A stretch of 64,000 nucleotides of DNA, from contig JABAKD010000025.1 in assembly GCA_012845835.1 (NCBI GenBank), forward strand, positions 15,663,966 to 15,727,965. Direction: 5' to 3'. Shown here piece by piece: positions 21,451-32,505 of the stretch. Every line of letters starts with the position of its first letter. The stretch's first letter is position 1. Source of the DNA: Undaria pinnatifida (lineage: Eukaryota; Sar; Phaeophyceae; Laminariales; Alariaceae). A program made the translations under genes and the position numbers. Under the pieces are notes generated by a model. The model was not told where the DNA came from. It worked only from the letters and a program-made list of their open reading frames with translations, and made no database searches.

Positions 21451-22047
21451 GTCATACTAGCAGATCCTAGGAACTGACTAAAGACGGCATTGGGCTCATT
21501 GAGGGTATCAAGTGCAAAATCAAATAACACTGGGGAGAGAACACTACATGGCGAAGAAGTTAGGGCAGTCTTAAGATATCTTGTCACGGCCATTGGAAGG
21601 CCTACAACGATACAGGTGGGTGGCACTTTCTGGCTAAAAAAAATCTGAATTCCTGGGCTCCTTAACCAAAACTCGTGAGAGTATCATTTGACTAGTTAAT
21701 GCAAGAGTATTGTCAGTGATTAGGGATAGGGGTAGGGTTAGGGCATGAGTACGTTCACCAAGTCTACTTCCATTTAACTCAAATTACGTTTTTCGTGTGT
21801 GTCAGATGTAAAGCTCTCCTCAAGTGTGGAACCCTGGCAAAAATAGGTGCAGCTCTCTCTCTATCGTCTCAACGAATGTGTCCCCAATGTTATTCCTAAT
21901 GTGTCCTTCCAACACGTCTTGGCGATCTTACCCTGCTTCTGTGCAAGGGAACTGGTGCCTTGAAGCGCGCGATTAAGAGGGCACACACAGGTACTGGCCA
22001 AACCGCATAATCACTTGATACAACGCACGTATTTTTTGCATACATCA
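21451..22047. other. No gene; short telomere-like stretch at 21717-21746
   Basis: Contains a degenerate run of TAGGG-like units (TTAGGGATAGGGGTAGGG then TTAGGG). Otherwise nothing is recognised. Confidence 0.4.
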
Positions 22048-22299
22048 GACTTATTCTACGATATCACCCACACCCCCCATCCCCCAAAACAGCGATTATC
22101 TTCAACCAACGTTTCGTAGCTGCTCGACACGAGGAAGGATGAAAATATATAATAAATAGACTATATATTGTGCAAAGATACACATCAAAGGAGGTCGTCG
22201 GGGTGGCAAGACGAAGATGCACCGTATTCAAGGAGATACGGCCGGGAGATCGTTCACAACCGGCGACTATCGTTAATATATAATAGGGGGAGCTACCAC
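22048..22299 (+). mobile_element. Family P inverted-repeat element (copy B)
   Basis: Starts GACTTATTCTACGATATC and contains AACGTTTCGTAGCTGCTCGA, GGAGATACGGCCGGGAGATC and a decayed AACCGGCGA hairpin arm. It ends in a G run before AGCTACC. No clear target duplication. Confidence 0.75.
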
Positions 22300-23319
22300 C
22301 ACTAGCGTATTACCACTCGTGAACACTCGGATTGTTCTAGGTAAGACGTCACCACCGTCTACAGTTCTGGCTGCGGTGAAAGGAAGCTGCATTTCCCGGC
22401 ACCAGCGACATGTTGAGTCGATGTATTATCTGCTCTGTGTCTTTCTGTGTGCCTCGGCTTAGACGCAACCTACGATAGAGGTACTGTAGATCTTATTGAC
22501 ATAGTATATTCGTAATAAAGGGGCTACTGGACCCAAAATCGTACACTATTTGATACTTTTGTTCCAAAAGAATTTCGTGCAATTCCCAGGCCATGGGATG
22601 GTTCACCGGGTAGTAGCAGCTCTCCCACACATAGGATGCTCCTGCAGGGGGGCTTGTGGTAGCCGTTGCTGTCGTCGTCGCGCGATCGAAGATCCTCGCT
22701 CGGGCGCGGGTAATAAGGGTGATAGGTTTTGGGCCATGACCAATGCGACGATGGAAGGGGGAGGGAAGGGGTTGGGAAAGCTCGGAGTCGCTCGTGCAAG
22801 TGACCCCCCGGCTCCGTTTCGACCTTGATCCTTGGCGCTACTACTATATTGTTGCGAGGTTAATCCGGTACAGAAGATGGTTAGCCACGCTGCGCCAATC
22901 AAATCGCCTCGATAGAGTATTTGCGTAGATGACGTGCGGATTCACTCGCGCGTGTGTCTCAGACATCAACAAGTAGAAACGGGGGGGGTATCATAGCATC
23001 TCCCTTGTCAAAGTCTTGGTCCCATTCGATTTTTGGTTTTGCTTTCTCGACATTTCTTTTCCCCAAAAAGGCACGAAATATCGGCAAACCAAAACCACCA
23101 AAATCATCTGACATATTTGGCTGGTCGGGCTCCTGGGGCCTCGGTTTGGACGTTTGACCGAATGAAAGAGTAGTGAATGTTCCTATTTCAGCAGATGATT
23201 ACAGTTTTAGGGATGGTTTTTGAAGGTAAAGACAATCCTGATTATCGACGCCCGAAACGGGAAGAATTCCAACAAGTACCCGTAATCGTCTCTGCTTTAC
23301 CACCGGGTTACAGATTTAC
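22300..23319. other. No gene; family W fragment near 22580-22625
   Basis: CCAGGCCATGGGATGGTTCA with CGGGTAGTAGC resembles the block at 40050-40080. A minus frame (22603-22902) overlaps it and is not considered coding. Confidence 0.35.
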
Positions 23320-23353
23320 CCACCACCACCACCACCACCACCACCACCACCAC
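23320..23353. repeat. (CCA)n microsatellite
   Basis: About eleven CCA units. The poly-histidine frame it creates is an artefact. Confidence 0.9.
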
Positions 23354-24038
23354 ATATTCTGCCTGGAAGAAAGTTTTCTCTGATATACCTCCGGGGGATT
23401 TTTTTCGCGGAAAATCATGAAGAATGTGGGTCTGCTACTCCCTTCAGCACTGCCTAGAGTTTTGTTGTAATGTTGAATATTATGCTATGAAGGTGTGCGG
23501 TTTTGTGTGATTTCCCACATTTGTCCTGGTTTTCGGCGGTTTTTCCCCCTCGCAACACGTGTGAAATTGAACGCAACAGCACCAAGGCTACGGTTGGGGG
23601 GTCAGTACTATTCGAGCCACATTTTCCGGGGACTCGGCGACACGCGCGCAGGTAAATCTGTCCCAAGGCTAGTTTTCTTTTGGGGGGCGGCATTCGGCTG
23701 ACGGAATGTTCACGACGATCCGATGACTCCGAAGGTTTGCTTCGGCGCGCAGGGAAAGCAACTAAGGTTTTATAGTCCTATTCTCAATGAGACACAGGTA
23801 GCGACTCGAGCGAGCGTCCAAAAGACAGCCCAGTACAGTATACGTGCTGGCAGAGAGTCCGGCATTTTGTTTCGTGCAGCCTGAATTTTCTCTCTTGCGG
23901 ACAGGCAAACCCCTCCCTGAAACCGATTCAGAGAAAAACGTTTACCTTCTACCATACTAACGATCCCATGGTCAGGTATATAACTTTTAATAGATGTCGG
24001 TTTTAATTCACACACACGTTTCTTGGGTCAAGGAGCCG
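23354..24038. other. No recognised feature
   Basis: Short overlapping frames (23454-23701, 23770-24015) without motifs. Confidence 0.35.
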
Positions 24039-24290
24039 GCTGATTGAGCGATGGACTCCCCCCCCAAAAACAGTGATTTTCTAAAACGAACGTTTCATGG
24101 CCCCTCGGCACGAAGAAAGATGATATGAAAAAATTCAATCTTCACATATATTGGTGTTTGCACAGGACTATCGAACGATGACGTCGGGGAGGGCAAGCGG
24201 CACCGTGTTTCAGTTTATACGGATGAAAGCTTGTGTCGAAACCGTCGATCTCGCTTCAGAAAGGTTGGGGGGGCTACCGTAGAACGACTC
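24039..24290 (+). mobile_element. Family P inverted-repeat element (copy C)
   Basis: Starts GGCTGATTGAGCGATGG with a C run, contains AACGAACGTTTCATGGCCCC and CGATGACGTCGGGGAGGGCA, and ends GGGGGGGCTACCGTAGAACG then ACTC. The internal hairpin is decayed (GTGTCGAAACCG). It lies 23 bp from a family T element. Confidence 0.8.
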
Positions 24291-24309
24291 GCGCGCTTCA
24301 TTCGGGAAC

Positions 24310-24586
24310 TGTTGACCAAGGATACGGTAGGGGGGGGAACCCCATTTTCACTGGTGTGTTTGAGCCACTCGCACGAGTAGCTCTGTACCCTACGGATGAA
24401 GATGGTTTAGGAACTTTGTTTGCCGCAGCGTAGATCACCTTTGCATTGCGGATTGATTTCGTCAATGTAAAACATAAAGAAAACGTAAGATTGCATAGGA
24501 AGAAAGGCGTTACTCGCGCGAGTGACCCCTAGCCACTGAAACAAAAGGCCCAAAAGGGGACCCCCCTACTGTAGCCTGGGTCTGTT
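24310..24586 (-). mobile_element. Family T inverted-repeat element with TGTT duplication
   Basis: The element is 24314-24582 (269 bp), flanked by TGTT at 24310-24313 and 24583-24586. Plus-strand ends are GACCAAGGATACGGTAGGGG and, reverse complemented, GACCCAGGCTACAGTAGGGG, so the terminal inverted repeats are imperfect but long. Each end is followed by a palindrome: GCCACTCGCACGAGTAGC on the left and ACTCGCGCGAGT on the right. The core contains GCAGCGTAGATCACCTTTGC. No coding capacity. Confidence 0.85.
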
Positions 24587-24870
24587 TCAGACAACAAGTT
24601 CTTCACCTCATGAAAAACCCTCTTCACCTTGAAGTTGGGAAAATCTCGCGAGTTGCGGTGTACCTCTCGGTCGAAAACGACGCTTGCTACGATAGACGTA
24701 GATCTTTTTGTCATTTGTTTTCTTTCTTGAAAGACCGGGGCTTCCAACCCCCCAATCGTCCGATAGGTTTTCTGTCTTTTACAGTAAGTCGCGTTAGTAA
24801 CTCTAGGCGATGGGCCTGTTCACCGAGTTGCACCTTCAGTATATTTTCAAGAATTTTTTGCTCGGTCAGG

Positions 24871-25127
24871 TGTGGCCGATTCGACGATGGCACCCCCTAA
24901 TGCCAGCGATTAATGTTAACGAAAATTTCATGGGCTGCTCAGAACGACAAACGATGCCACATTTTAGCAAAATACTGTCATACACTCTCCGGTTTGCAAA
25001 GGATTACCGACCGATTGCACGGGGATGGCAAGGGGCACAGTGGTACAGGAGATACTGCCGGGAGATAGTTTGAAAACCGGCGATCTCTCGTTAAAGGAAA
25101 GGCTATGGGGCTACCGTAGAACGACTC
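24871..25127 (+). mobile_element. Family P inverted-repeat element (copy D)
   Basis: Starts GGCCGATTCGACGATGGC followed by a C run, contains AGGAGATACTGCCGGGAGAT and an AAAACCGGCGATCTC hairpin arm, and ends GGGGCTACCGTAGAACGACT. The block 24797-24880 before it resembles family W (GGCGATGGGCCTGTTCACCG). Confidence 0.8.
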
Positions 25128-25567
25128 ATCGTATAGAAAGCACAATATGTGCGGAGCCCTGCAAGGAAAAAAAGTGGTGCAATTTCCACCGTAGCAAGGA
25201 TGAAAACGTCAAAACGGACAATTCCATCTACACAGTTGCCGACGCGAAGCAAAATGGTCTTTGGCGGTGGTGTACGAATAGAAACGGCGAAGCACCTTCC
25301 ATTTCAGGCAGCAGATGCTCGCCTGTTTTTTTTCTTTCTGGGGATCCTCTCGCGTGACGAGCTCTATTCCTCTAATCTTAAAACTGTCTAGGTTATTGTT
25401 TGGATGGGGAGGGGGGTGGGAAATAGCAGTTCCATCCAACGAACAAACCCATAGCCAAGGCACACAAAGATGATCATATCAAACGAAAGTTGCATCTCTG
25501 ACGAATTCGGGGCTAAGTGTCACCATGGTTCAGAAACCGTCTTAGCTACAAAGTGTTAGGTTCGGCC

Positions 25568-25879
25568 TAGAGACCAAGGCTATGGTAGGGGGGGGTGTAT
25601 GGGGGTACCCCATTTTGGGGCCCCTTTTCACGGTGGATCGGTTCCAATCACGCGAGGGACCCCCCTGTTCTTCGCGGTGACAGTCATTATTTTTTTGTTT
25701 TATTTCGTGCTGTCCAATATTGTCGAAAGTAGTACCAAAGGGAATGGTTAGCTACGCTGCAACAAAAACATTCACCGAACGCGTTTTTGTCAGTGAAGTA
25801 CAGAGTCACTCGCGCGAGCGGCTCAGACGCGGTGGTGAAAACTGGCGGCACCCCCTACCGTATAGAGCCTTGATCTAGA
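25568..25879 (+). mobile_element. Family T inverted-repeat element with TAGA duplication
   Basis: The element is 25572-25875 (304 bp) between TAGA copies at 25568-25571 and 25876-25879. Its ends are GACCAAGGCTATGGTAGGGG and the reverse complement GATCAAGGCTCTATACGGTA plus a G run. It contains GGTTAGCTACGCTGC, the core block of the family, and the palindrome CACTCGCGCGAGCGGC near its right end. The G-rich left end has an extra GTGTATGGGGGTACCCC stretch. Confidence 0.85.
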
Positions 25880-26224
25880 ACGCACGTCGTCGCTATGGGA
25901 CAGCCGCTGGAGCGAGTGACTCCCTGCCTCTAATAAAAAAGAGGTAGTGGACGGGACCCTTTCACCATACCACCTTTCGAGAGGTGTTTCTCCCGTAATA
26001 TTATCAGTAAGGCAAGAAAGCTGCCAATTCCCCGCGCGCGCCAGGTCCTAGACTGCATGGGATCACGACGGGTGTTTTCCCTGTTTCACCTGGTTCCCTC
26101 GTTCCAACAAAAAAAGGAACACAATGATATGGTTCCCCTTACACCGTTCTACACATGTACAGGCTTCTACGAGTGATTTACCGCCTCAGGGCATCCACAC
26201 AATCACTCGATCGTTCCGTGAGGT

Positions 26225-26800
26225 GACCTGTTAGGCAAATGAGGATACAAAACAGGTAGCTGTTTACCTCAACGATGCTAATAATGTGTCGATTCCGATC
26301 CGATCATGCATCTCTAGACGACTCGCTCAATGCTCAAGCACTTGCGAAAGGACATCGTCAGCCTTTCCCCCTCGAAATCTCGACTGCGCGGCACAGGTGC
26401 AGGCTATCTGGACCCCGCCTCACCTCTCCGGCGAGTCTAGGTATCGACGAAGAACATGTGTCCGCATTGGTCAATATGCAGGTGCCCAAGGATGTCGACC
26501 AGGTCCGTGCGCTGGTGGGTGGTATCAACTACTATCTGCAATGATTTGCCAACTTGGCCAACAAGCTCCATCCTTTTACCTTGATGCTTCGGAGGTGTGT
26601 CAAGTTTATCGAGGCCCTCCCGAACTGGCAAAGTATATACCTGAAAGTAAAGCGGAGCTTGCAAGGCTATATATTCTGTCGTTCTACAAATTGGACGCTT
26701 ACAGTCGGACGGCTTTATGAAACCCATCGCGTATGTATCAGGCTGGCTACGCTCGACACAGAAAGACATTGAACTCCTCTTGATATGGGGGCCGGTAGCA
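26225..26800 (+). pseudogene. Ty3/Gypsy reverse transcriptase remnant
   Basis: At about 26256-26276 the frame gives VAVYLND, a decayed version of the YLDD-type catalytic box. In another frame (26275-26544) the segment GIDEEHVSALVNMQVPKDVD then QVRALVGGINYY matches the connection after the polymerase palm of Ty3/Gypsy elements, followed past a stop by FANLANKLHPF. At 26717 the frame again changes to MKPIAYVS, typical of the RNase H start. At least four frame changes or stops occur within 500 bp, so no functional enzyme is encoded. It is the 5' end of the remnant; the upstream reverse transcriptase, protease and gag are not recognisable. Confidence 0.7.
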
Positions 26801-27470
26801 TCACTTGGGGTCTCGAACACTTTCGAAGGTGATTTTGGGGAAAAGTGTTCGGCATACTTTCCAGCCACGAGGCATTGGAAAACGTTGGCAAATGGAGACC
26901 CGAAGTGCACGAGTCCAGCGGTGGTCCGAGTTGTTCACCTAGTTTGTTTTTACACTGGTGTATCTCAAAGGCGGGGCGAACGGCAGCGCCGATTTCTTTT
27001 CCCGCTCGCCAGAGTCTGTCACGGAGCATGCCCGCAGTGGATCGACAACCCTCAACCCCGTTAAGGATGGCGATATCTGCCTTGTGCGCGCCAGCCGGCG
27101 ATGTACCCGCTCCTCCCCGATTCGAAGGGCGGGCTTGGGTGGCCTCGTTCCCCCCACTGAAAGCACTGCCTTGGGTGGGCTCGTGCCCACCGCTGAACGT
27201 GCTGCTTTGGGTGGGTGGTTTCCCCCTCACCTACAACAGTTATATATATTTTCGCACACACGGGCCAGGTATACAGATCGACGGCCTTTCTACGTCCCCG
27301 GGGACAATGGTCGCTTGTCTTTCAACCTCCCTCGCCACCGGCGATGGCTGTACCGCCCGCGGGATGATTTTTCCTGCCGCCCACCGAGGGAGGCACCGGT
27401 CACGCCCGGCCAAAGTCATCTATCAAGAAGGTCGACACAAGAGACAAATTCCGCAGGGAACACCGGTCCG
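26801..27470 (+). pseudogene. Ty3/Gypsy RNase H and linker remnant
   Basis: FGILSSHEALENVGKW (around 26845-26895) resembles the FRIFSDHKAL box of Gypsy RNase H domains. After a frame change YLKGGANGSADFFSRSPE resembles the conserved KG.N..AD.LSR end of the RNase H/connection. The linker that follows is proline- and glycine-rich and contains three in-frame 36-bp repeats (27127-27230) of the type LGGLVPPTESTA. The chain remains open in one frame from 26958 to 27641, an unusually long stretch for a remnant. Confidence 0.65.
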
Positions 27471-27766
27471 ATGATATCCACCTCTCTTTCGCTTGGCACT
27501 CCAACGACTTTTTTGGCGAAGAAGTCTTCTGACTGCATCTCAACGAGGACACGCCGACGAACAGTGACGAGTCATCTCGCGGTAGGGTTTCCATATTTTG
27601 TGATAAGTGAAATGTGTATGCTCTGCTGGTTGTCGTTCTGATTGGTTGAGCTGCTCAAGTGAGTAACTAGCTGTCACTCTAAGACTTATGTGAGTATTTT
27701 CGTTTGGGGCTGAAACTAGGATGGTTTGTTCGGTTGAGAGAACGACTGCCTTCGAAGTAATATTTC

Positions 27767-28597
27767 GTGGCAGATTGTGAGCTCTTCATGTTAGATGCTC
27801 AGAGACAATCCCTGCTGCACTCTTACCGTAGGATAGCTCTGGAAGTCACCGTAAATGCACCCCCAGCTGTAATTTGTGGCTTTGATACTAGCGGGTCCCC
27901 TTTATCATCTGCCCAGCGTGCTAACTCCCCGCCACGGGTCACACGGCCGCGACCGACCCAGTCTACGGCCGCGACGCCTGCTCCTGCCGCCTCTCCTTTC
28001 GCAACGGCACCAATTCCATCCAACGGAGACAGTGCAGAGCCTGTTAAGACTCCTCTAGTACGAACTCCGACCGCTCCTGGCGACACGCCAACTGTATGTA
28101 CAAAGCTAGATATGTCACTGGAAAAGGCGATTAACTGCGTTTTTCTTATTCAGTCAAGCGAGTTTCGCATGCCGACTGGAAGTGAATGCATAACGCTGAG
28201 CTCACTTGCCATGCCCCAATGCGTTACATCATTATCGACCGGCCACCGCCCCTGCCGCACGACGTTTTGTGTTGCTTCCCCTCGCACTCGCACCCCTCCC
28301 GTTCGGATATCCAGGAGCTTACAAGTGTTAGGTCGCTTACACACAAGCAACGGCGACGTGGTATTGCTCGTCCCTAATCCAACGCCGCTGCCGAGGCTTG
28401 ACGCGCCTAGCTCGGTGGGGCGAACGGGTAGCTTGTTGCACTACGATCACGTTCGCATTTACGTGCCACTGCTCGTGACTCCTTTGGATAATGCAAGCTT
28501 GTCATTGCAGACGGCCTCACTTCTCCTTGTCACCACCCGCACACAACCCATGCTGGAGCGTATTGATTGGTGGATCGGTACGAACGAGTTTGCTTGA
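27767..28597 (+). pseudogene. Ty3/Gypsy integrase N-terminal region, open frame of 276 codons
   Basis: Open from about 27767 to TGA at 28595-28597. It starts CELFMLDAQRQSLLHSYRRI, has a low-complexity proline/alanine/threonine stretch (residues about 55-110) and ends LVTTRTQPMLERIDWWIGTN. The ML.R..WW.G end is the segment before the CxxC of the integrase zinc-binding domain. Reading past the stop gives WWLRHRLNRQPRKPQRQTVR, where a CxxC pair has been lost. The unusual long insertion between RNase H and the zinc-binding domain is part of this element type. Frame openness suggests relatively recent decay compared with the flanks. Confidence 0.6.
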
Positions 28598-29420
28598 TGG
28601 TGGCTTCGCCATCGTTTGAATCGCCAACCTCGGAAGCCTCAAAGACAAACTGTCCGAAAACCGATCATCGACATGCCTCTGCCCGAAGGTCCCGGCATCG
28701 ACATCAGCGTCGCCTCTGTCAGCCCGCTTCTGGTCGCGCCACGAATAAACAACCACGTCTTGGTCGTCACTGACCATTTCAGTCGTCGGGCCGATATGCT
28801 CGCCGTCACCGCCGCGGAAGACACCGGTGAGGGAACAGCCAACATCCTAGTCCACAAATGCATTCCCCTCTGAAGATGTACAGGCACCATTCTCTCAGAC
28901 AAAAGCTTCGAGTTATCCACGAAGCTTTCGTAAGCTGTTTACCAAACTTAGGCCGCCAATAAAATTGCCATAAGCTCTCGCCATCCAAACGGCAACGAAG
29001 GTTTTCGAGCAAGTGAACCACACCATGGCCCAAATACTAGCTATGGTCGCTAACGAACTCCGAAACCACTGAGAGTTGCAGCTCCGTGAGGTCGAGTTCG
29101 CGCATAACGATTCGGTCAGCGAGACGACCGGCGGCTAGCCCACAACGAGGTGTACATGGATGAAAATGTACGTCTCCCTCTTATAGGTTTCAGACTCTCT
29201 TGAGTCGCTAGACCCCAGAGTTTGTCCCGCGACCCCCTGGTCTACGGCAATATTATTACACCCCGACAGCAGCGCGCAAAAGGTACTGTCCGCAAACATT
29301 ATTCCCTCGACGTATCCCGAGTAAACCGCCGAAATTCCGCCCTCGCCGAGGCGCTGCGTCCGTTTTTCCAACCATAACGTGGGCGGTTGGAAATGGGTGT
29401 AAAACTATAGCTCCTACCAT
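28598..29420 (+). pseudogene. Ty3/Gypsy integrase core remnant
   Basis: Contains LPEGPGIDISVASVSPL (the position of the first catalytic aspartate is substituted), VLVVTDHFSRRADMLAVTAA, TILSDKSFELSTKLS with the second aspartate, and frame-shifted SRHPNGNEG and EQVNHTMAQ segments around the catalytic glutamate. Many stops break the frame (28873, 28930 and onwards). Recognisable to about NSALAEALRPFF at 29355. Confidence 0.65.
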
Positions 29421-29589
29421 CCACCGGGGCTCGAAGGCCGAAACAGACGAAAAGCTACTCAACGCTAAACTCGCGGTCACCTGGACAGGCCCTTGATAAG
29501 CCGAGCAGTTGGTCCTTGTTCTTCCGCCGTGACCCCGGGCGGGAATCCGGTCGTCGATAAGCTTCCCCACTCGGATCTTCCTCCCGACC

Positions 29590-30369
29590 TACTCATTGTG
29601 GACAGTGGGTAGAGATCGAGTGCCGCAACCCTGTGTCAGTCCCCACAGCAGGGGCGACATGCCTTGTTACGTACCGCCGTGGCTGACGCTGCATGTTCTC
29701 AACAGAGTTTCCAAGAAATTCCCTCCGTACCACGCCACTCCGGGTGACGTTGCGGCTCCTCTCCGAAGCCATGAAAAAGGGAAGCTCAACGGTATCCTGT
29801 CTGTCCGCGGGTCCGGAATAGGTGGCATCACCGTGGTGATATGCAGGGCACATCGGACGGGATCCTCTGAACCACATGAGGAACGGGAAATTGTCCTGGA
29901 ATATTTTCACACACACAGTTCTCGTTTTTCGGCCGGCTCTCCAGACCAACACCACTTAGCCAACCGTCTCTACCGCGCAATGCGCGCATTGGTTCGGCAC
30001 AGCATTACCTCTCTCGCAACCAAGGCGGATTTGGTTTGGCCCTTAGCCAAATTTGCACAACATGCGCGGAGTAGTTCCGTAGCCTCCGCAACAAAGTGCT
30101 ACCCAAGCGGCGAAATGTTTGTTAGAGAGGCGACGATAGATGTGGTGCCTTGGGAAAACAGCGCGAGAAGAATTGCGAACGGAGTATACATGGTTCGAGC
30201 TTGGGACGATCGGGGACGAAACTACTTCCTCTCTCTCTGGAGCGCCTCACTCTACCTCAACAGGGGCGTTACGAGTTTTGGCACCTTCAGGTCAACGTTG
30301 CCGGGGCCTTCCCTCGGGGTATTCCACGAATCGTAGATGAAGATCGAGGCGCGGCCGTAATTAGTTGAT
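29590..30369 (+). pseudogene. Ty3/Gypsy C-terminal region remnant
   Basis: Two frames carry the C-terminal part. 29596-30336 is open for 246 codons and includes HSRGDMPCYVPPWLTLHVLN, AHRTGSSEPHEEREIVLEYF and GVYMVRAWDDRGRNY. The neighbouring frame continues LTLPQQGRYEFWHLQVNVAG to a stop at 30368. The first part has the shape of a chromo-like or GPY-type tail that follows some Gypsy integrases, but this assignment is weak. No LTR could be found downstream to 31000. Confidence 0.5.
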
Positions 30370-31110
30370 ACTCACGACGCCGTCGCACTCGTTTGTTTTC
30401 TGGGTGTTTTCTGGATTATGAGGCTTGTGTTACTCTCCTTGGTTTGTATGTGGTGCTTTACTACGGTGTTGCAGGGTTTAAGAACGTTCTTGCCTTTTGT
30501 TTACTTTTCAGGTCCTTCCTGCCTCCGAGCTCAGTTTCGGGCCATTGTTTGGGAAATCAGGTCGCTTCTTCAGCCACAGAACCGTTCGTTCTTCGGGTGC
30601 GTTCAATTTTTGACATTCTAACGCCCTCCTCATCCGTGAGACGGGGAGCGGCAAGCGTAGTCGATCTACTCATAGCGCGGCACAGGGGCCTGTTGGGCAG
30701 GTGATCATTTTGCTACACTTTCAGCTAGCCAATTCTCCCCCTCGTGAGGCTATAGGCAGTGTTGGCTTCCCGTGTTGTGCATTCGATGTTTTAGCGTTCT
30801 CCGCGCTCCCGACATTCTGGCGGTCCTTGGGAGGGTTTGGGGTTGATTCCTTAATCATAGCGCATATATGTTTCCATAATTTGAACTTGTTCGCCGTGTT
30901 TCGCAGCTGCAAAGCCCATACTCGTTCAGACGTGAGGGAGTGGATTCTGGGTGGGTTTTGAGGAGTTTGAAATTCTACTCATGTTCTATCCAGGTCGCGG
31001 CACCGGGAGTTCCTCGAGTGTCCCAGATATCTGCATACGCAGCTCATCATGGTGGGCTAGTGTGATGGTACGACCTAGGAAGGCTGACAGTTGCTCCGAA
31101 AATGGGCATT
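30370..31110. other. No recognised feature
   Basis: Plus frames of 86-103 codons occur (30393-30704, 30701-30961) without motif. No LTR-like sequence was recognised. Confidence 0.35.
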
Positions 31111-31228
31111 GTTCCGTTTTTGACCAAGACTGTGGTAGGGGGTATCCCCATTGTTTATGGTGGGTTCGCGCTCTCGTACTCGCATTTGAGCGTACCCCGA
31201 GTACGATGCGCCATTGAAATATTACGAA

Positions 31229-31430
31229 AGACCAAGACCAAGGTAGGGTGGTCAATTCCTATTGTTTTTCTGCAGTGACTCAGCGTAACCCGTCGCGCGA
31301 GTGACTCCCAGTCTCTTGTCGGTCTTGAACGTTTACGGGACGTTTCAACTCTGCGATAGAAATCTGCAATTTGAAAGGTAAGCTATGCTGCGGCAACACA
31401 AAAGACTCTGTACCCCACTGACGGGAAAAA
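31229..31430 (+). repeat. Family T element, degenerate copy
   Basis: Begins GACCAAGACCAAGGTAGGGT, then CAGTGACTCAG, the palindrome part CGCGCGAGTGACTCCC and the core GGTAAGCTATGCTGCGGC. The right end is damaged. A related left end alone (GACCAAGACTGTGGTAGGGG) lies at 31121. Confidence 0.6.
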
Positions 31431-31826
31431 AACGCGTGGGGACCTTCTTGCCTCGGCGTTACTAGTTGCCAGGTATTCCTTTGGCGATTCGTATCGCTAA
31501 ATCTAATCATGGCGAAAGCTTAGGACCGCAACGGAACAGGGGGGTCAATGACACAAGTATCCAGGAGCCACTGCCAAACAAAAGCACCACACGCTACCCT
31601 TCGGACCGTAGCGTTTGCATTCTTTAAGCCAATCACAGCCGTTTGGTGCAACCCACAGCTCAACGTCTCGGATCGTGGTTGCCCCGATTGCAACTCAAGA
31701 CACGTCACTAGTAGTGAGATAAAGGTTTTTTTTTTGTCTGAAGCGTTTTACGAATGGCTGTAATCCTTAATGCCAAATCGTCGGAGGTCCACTCTCTCTT
31801 AAACTTGGCAGTTTTCTTGCGGAGTA
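31431..31826. other. No recognised feature
   Basis: Only short overlapping frames. Confidence 0.35.
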
Positions 31827-31932
31827 AATATGACATGACACGACACGACATGACATGACACGACATGACATGACATGACATGACATGGCATGACATGAAA
31901 TGACATGACATGAAATGACACGACATGATGAC
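31827..31932. repeat. 5-bp satellite (TGACA)n
   Basis: About twenty units of TGACA with CGACA and TGAAA variants. Confidence 0.9.
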
Positions 31933-32404
31933 ATAATGATAGGATGGTTCATCGGATCAAACATTCGATTTTCTCGAAAACCCGTTTTCGCGGGGGAAAA
32001 TAATATCTCGAAATTACGGAGGCCTCAGAGAAGAAAAGGATGAAACGACACCGTAGGAGCACGGGGGGGTCTAAACTACAGTGCAAGTCCTGTTATCAGT
32101 TGCGTTAATATGGTTCGTGCTACTACGACGAGAAAAACACACACGCCACGGAAATCCTTCTCACCGATTGTTCTGTCTACACCTCGTTCCTTGAAGCGAG
32201 GGGGTGTATATATCCCACCCTAAACATGGTGCTGAGAATACATTAAGAGCTACCGCAGAGGTTGACTCTTTTTGATCTGGGGTCCATAGTTTCAAGAGCT
32301 CTCAATCTCCCACCCCAAACGTTATCCTTTTAATCATGTAAGGTGCAATCCCCGAGAAACAATCCCACGGCCGAGAGATAAAAACTAGAAAGATCTGAAA
32401 CAAT
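31933..32404. other. No recognised feature
   Basis: No exon-like frame or repeat boundary seen. Confidence 0.35.
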
Positions 32405-32505
32405 ATTGAAGTTCCGACGGTATTGGGTTAAGGAGCGGCGCGTCATTTATAAGGTTTTGCCAGAACGTGGTATTCTGTTGCAGCACGCGTCGAGATCAAA
32501 GGCAC
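32405..32505 (+). repeat. Family U dispersed repeat copy
   Basis: Contains GGGTTAAGGAGCGGCGCGTC and ends at a CAGCACGCGTC block, the order shared with 35222-35395 and 38940-39070. Confidence 0.55.

Noticed and set aside
21204-21470. Lys/Glu-rich 88-codon frame
   Set aside because: Produced by an A/G-only tract.
29593-29955. 120-codon minus-strand frame
   Set aside because: Opposite strand carries recognisable Gypsy C-terminal sequence.
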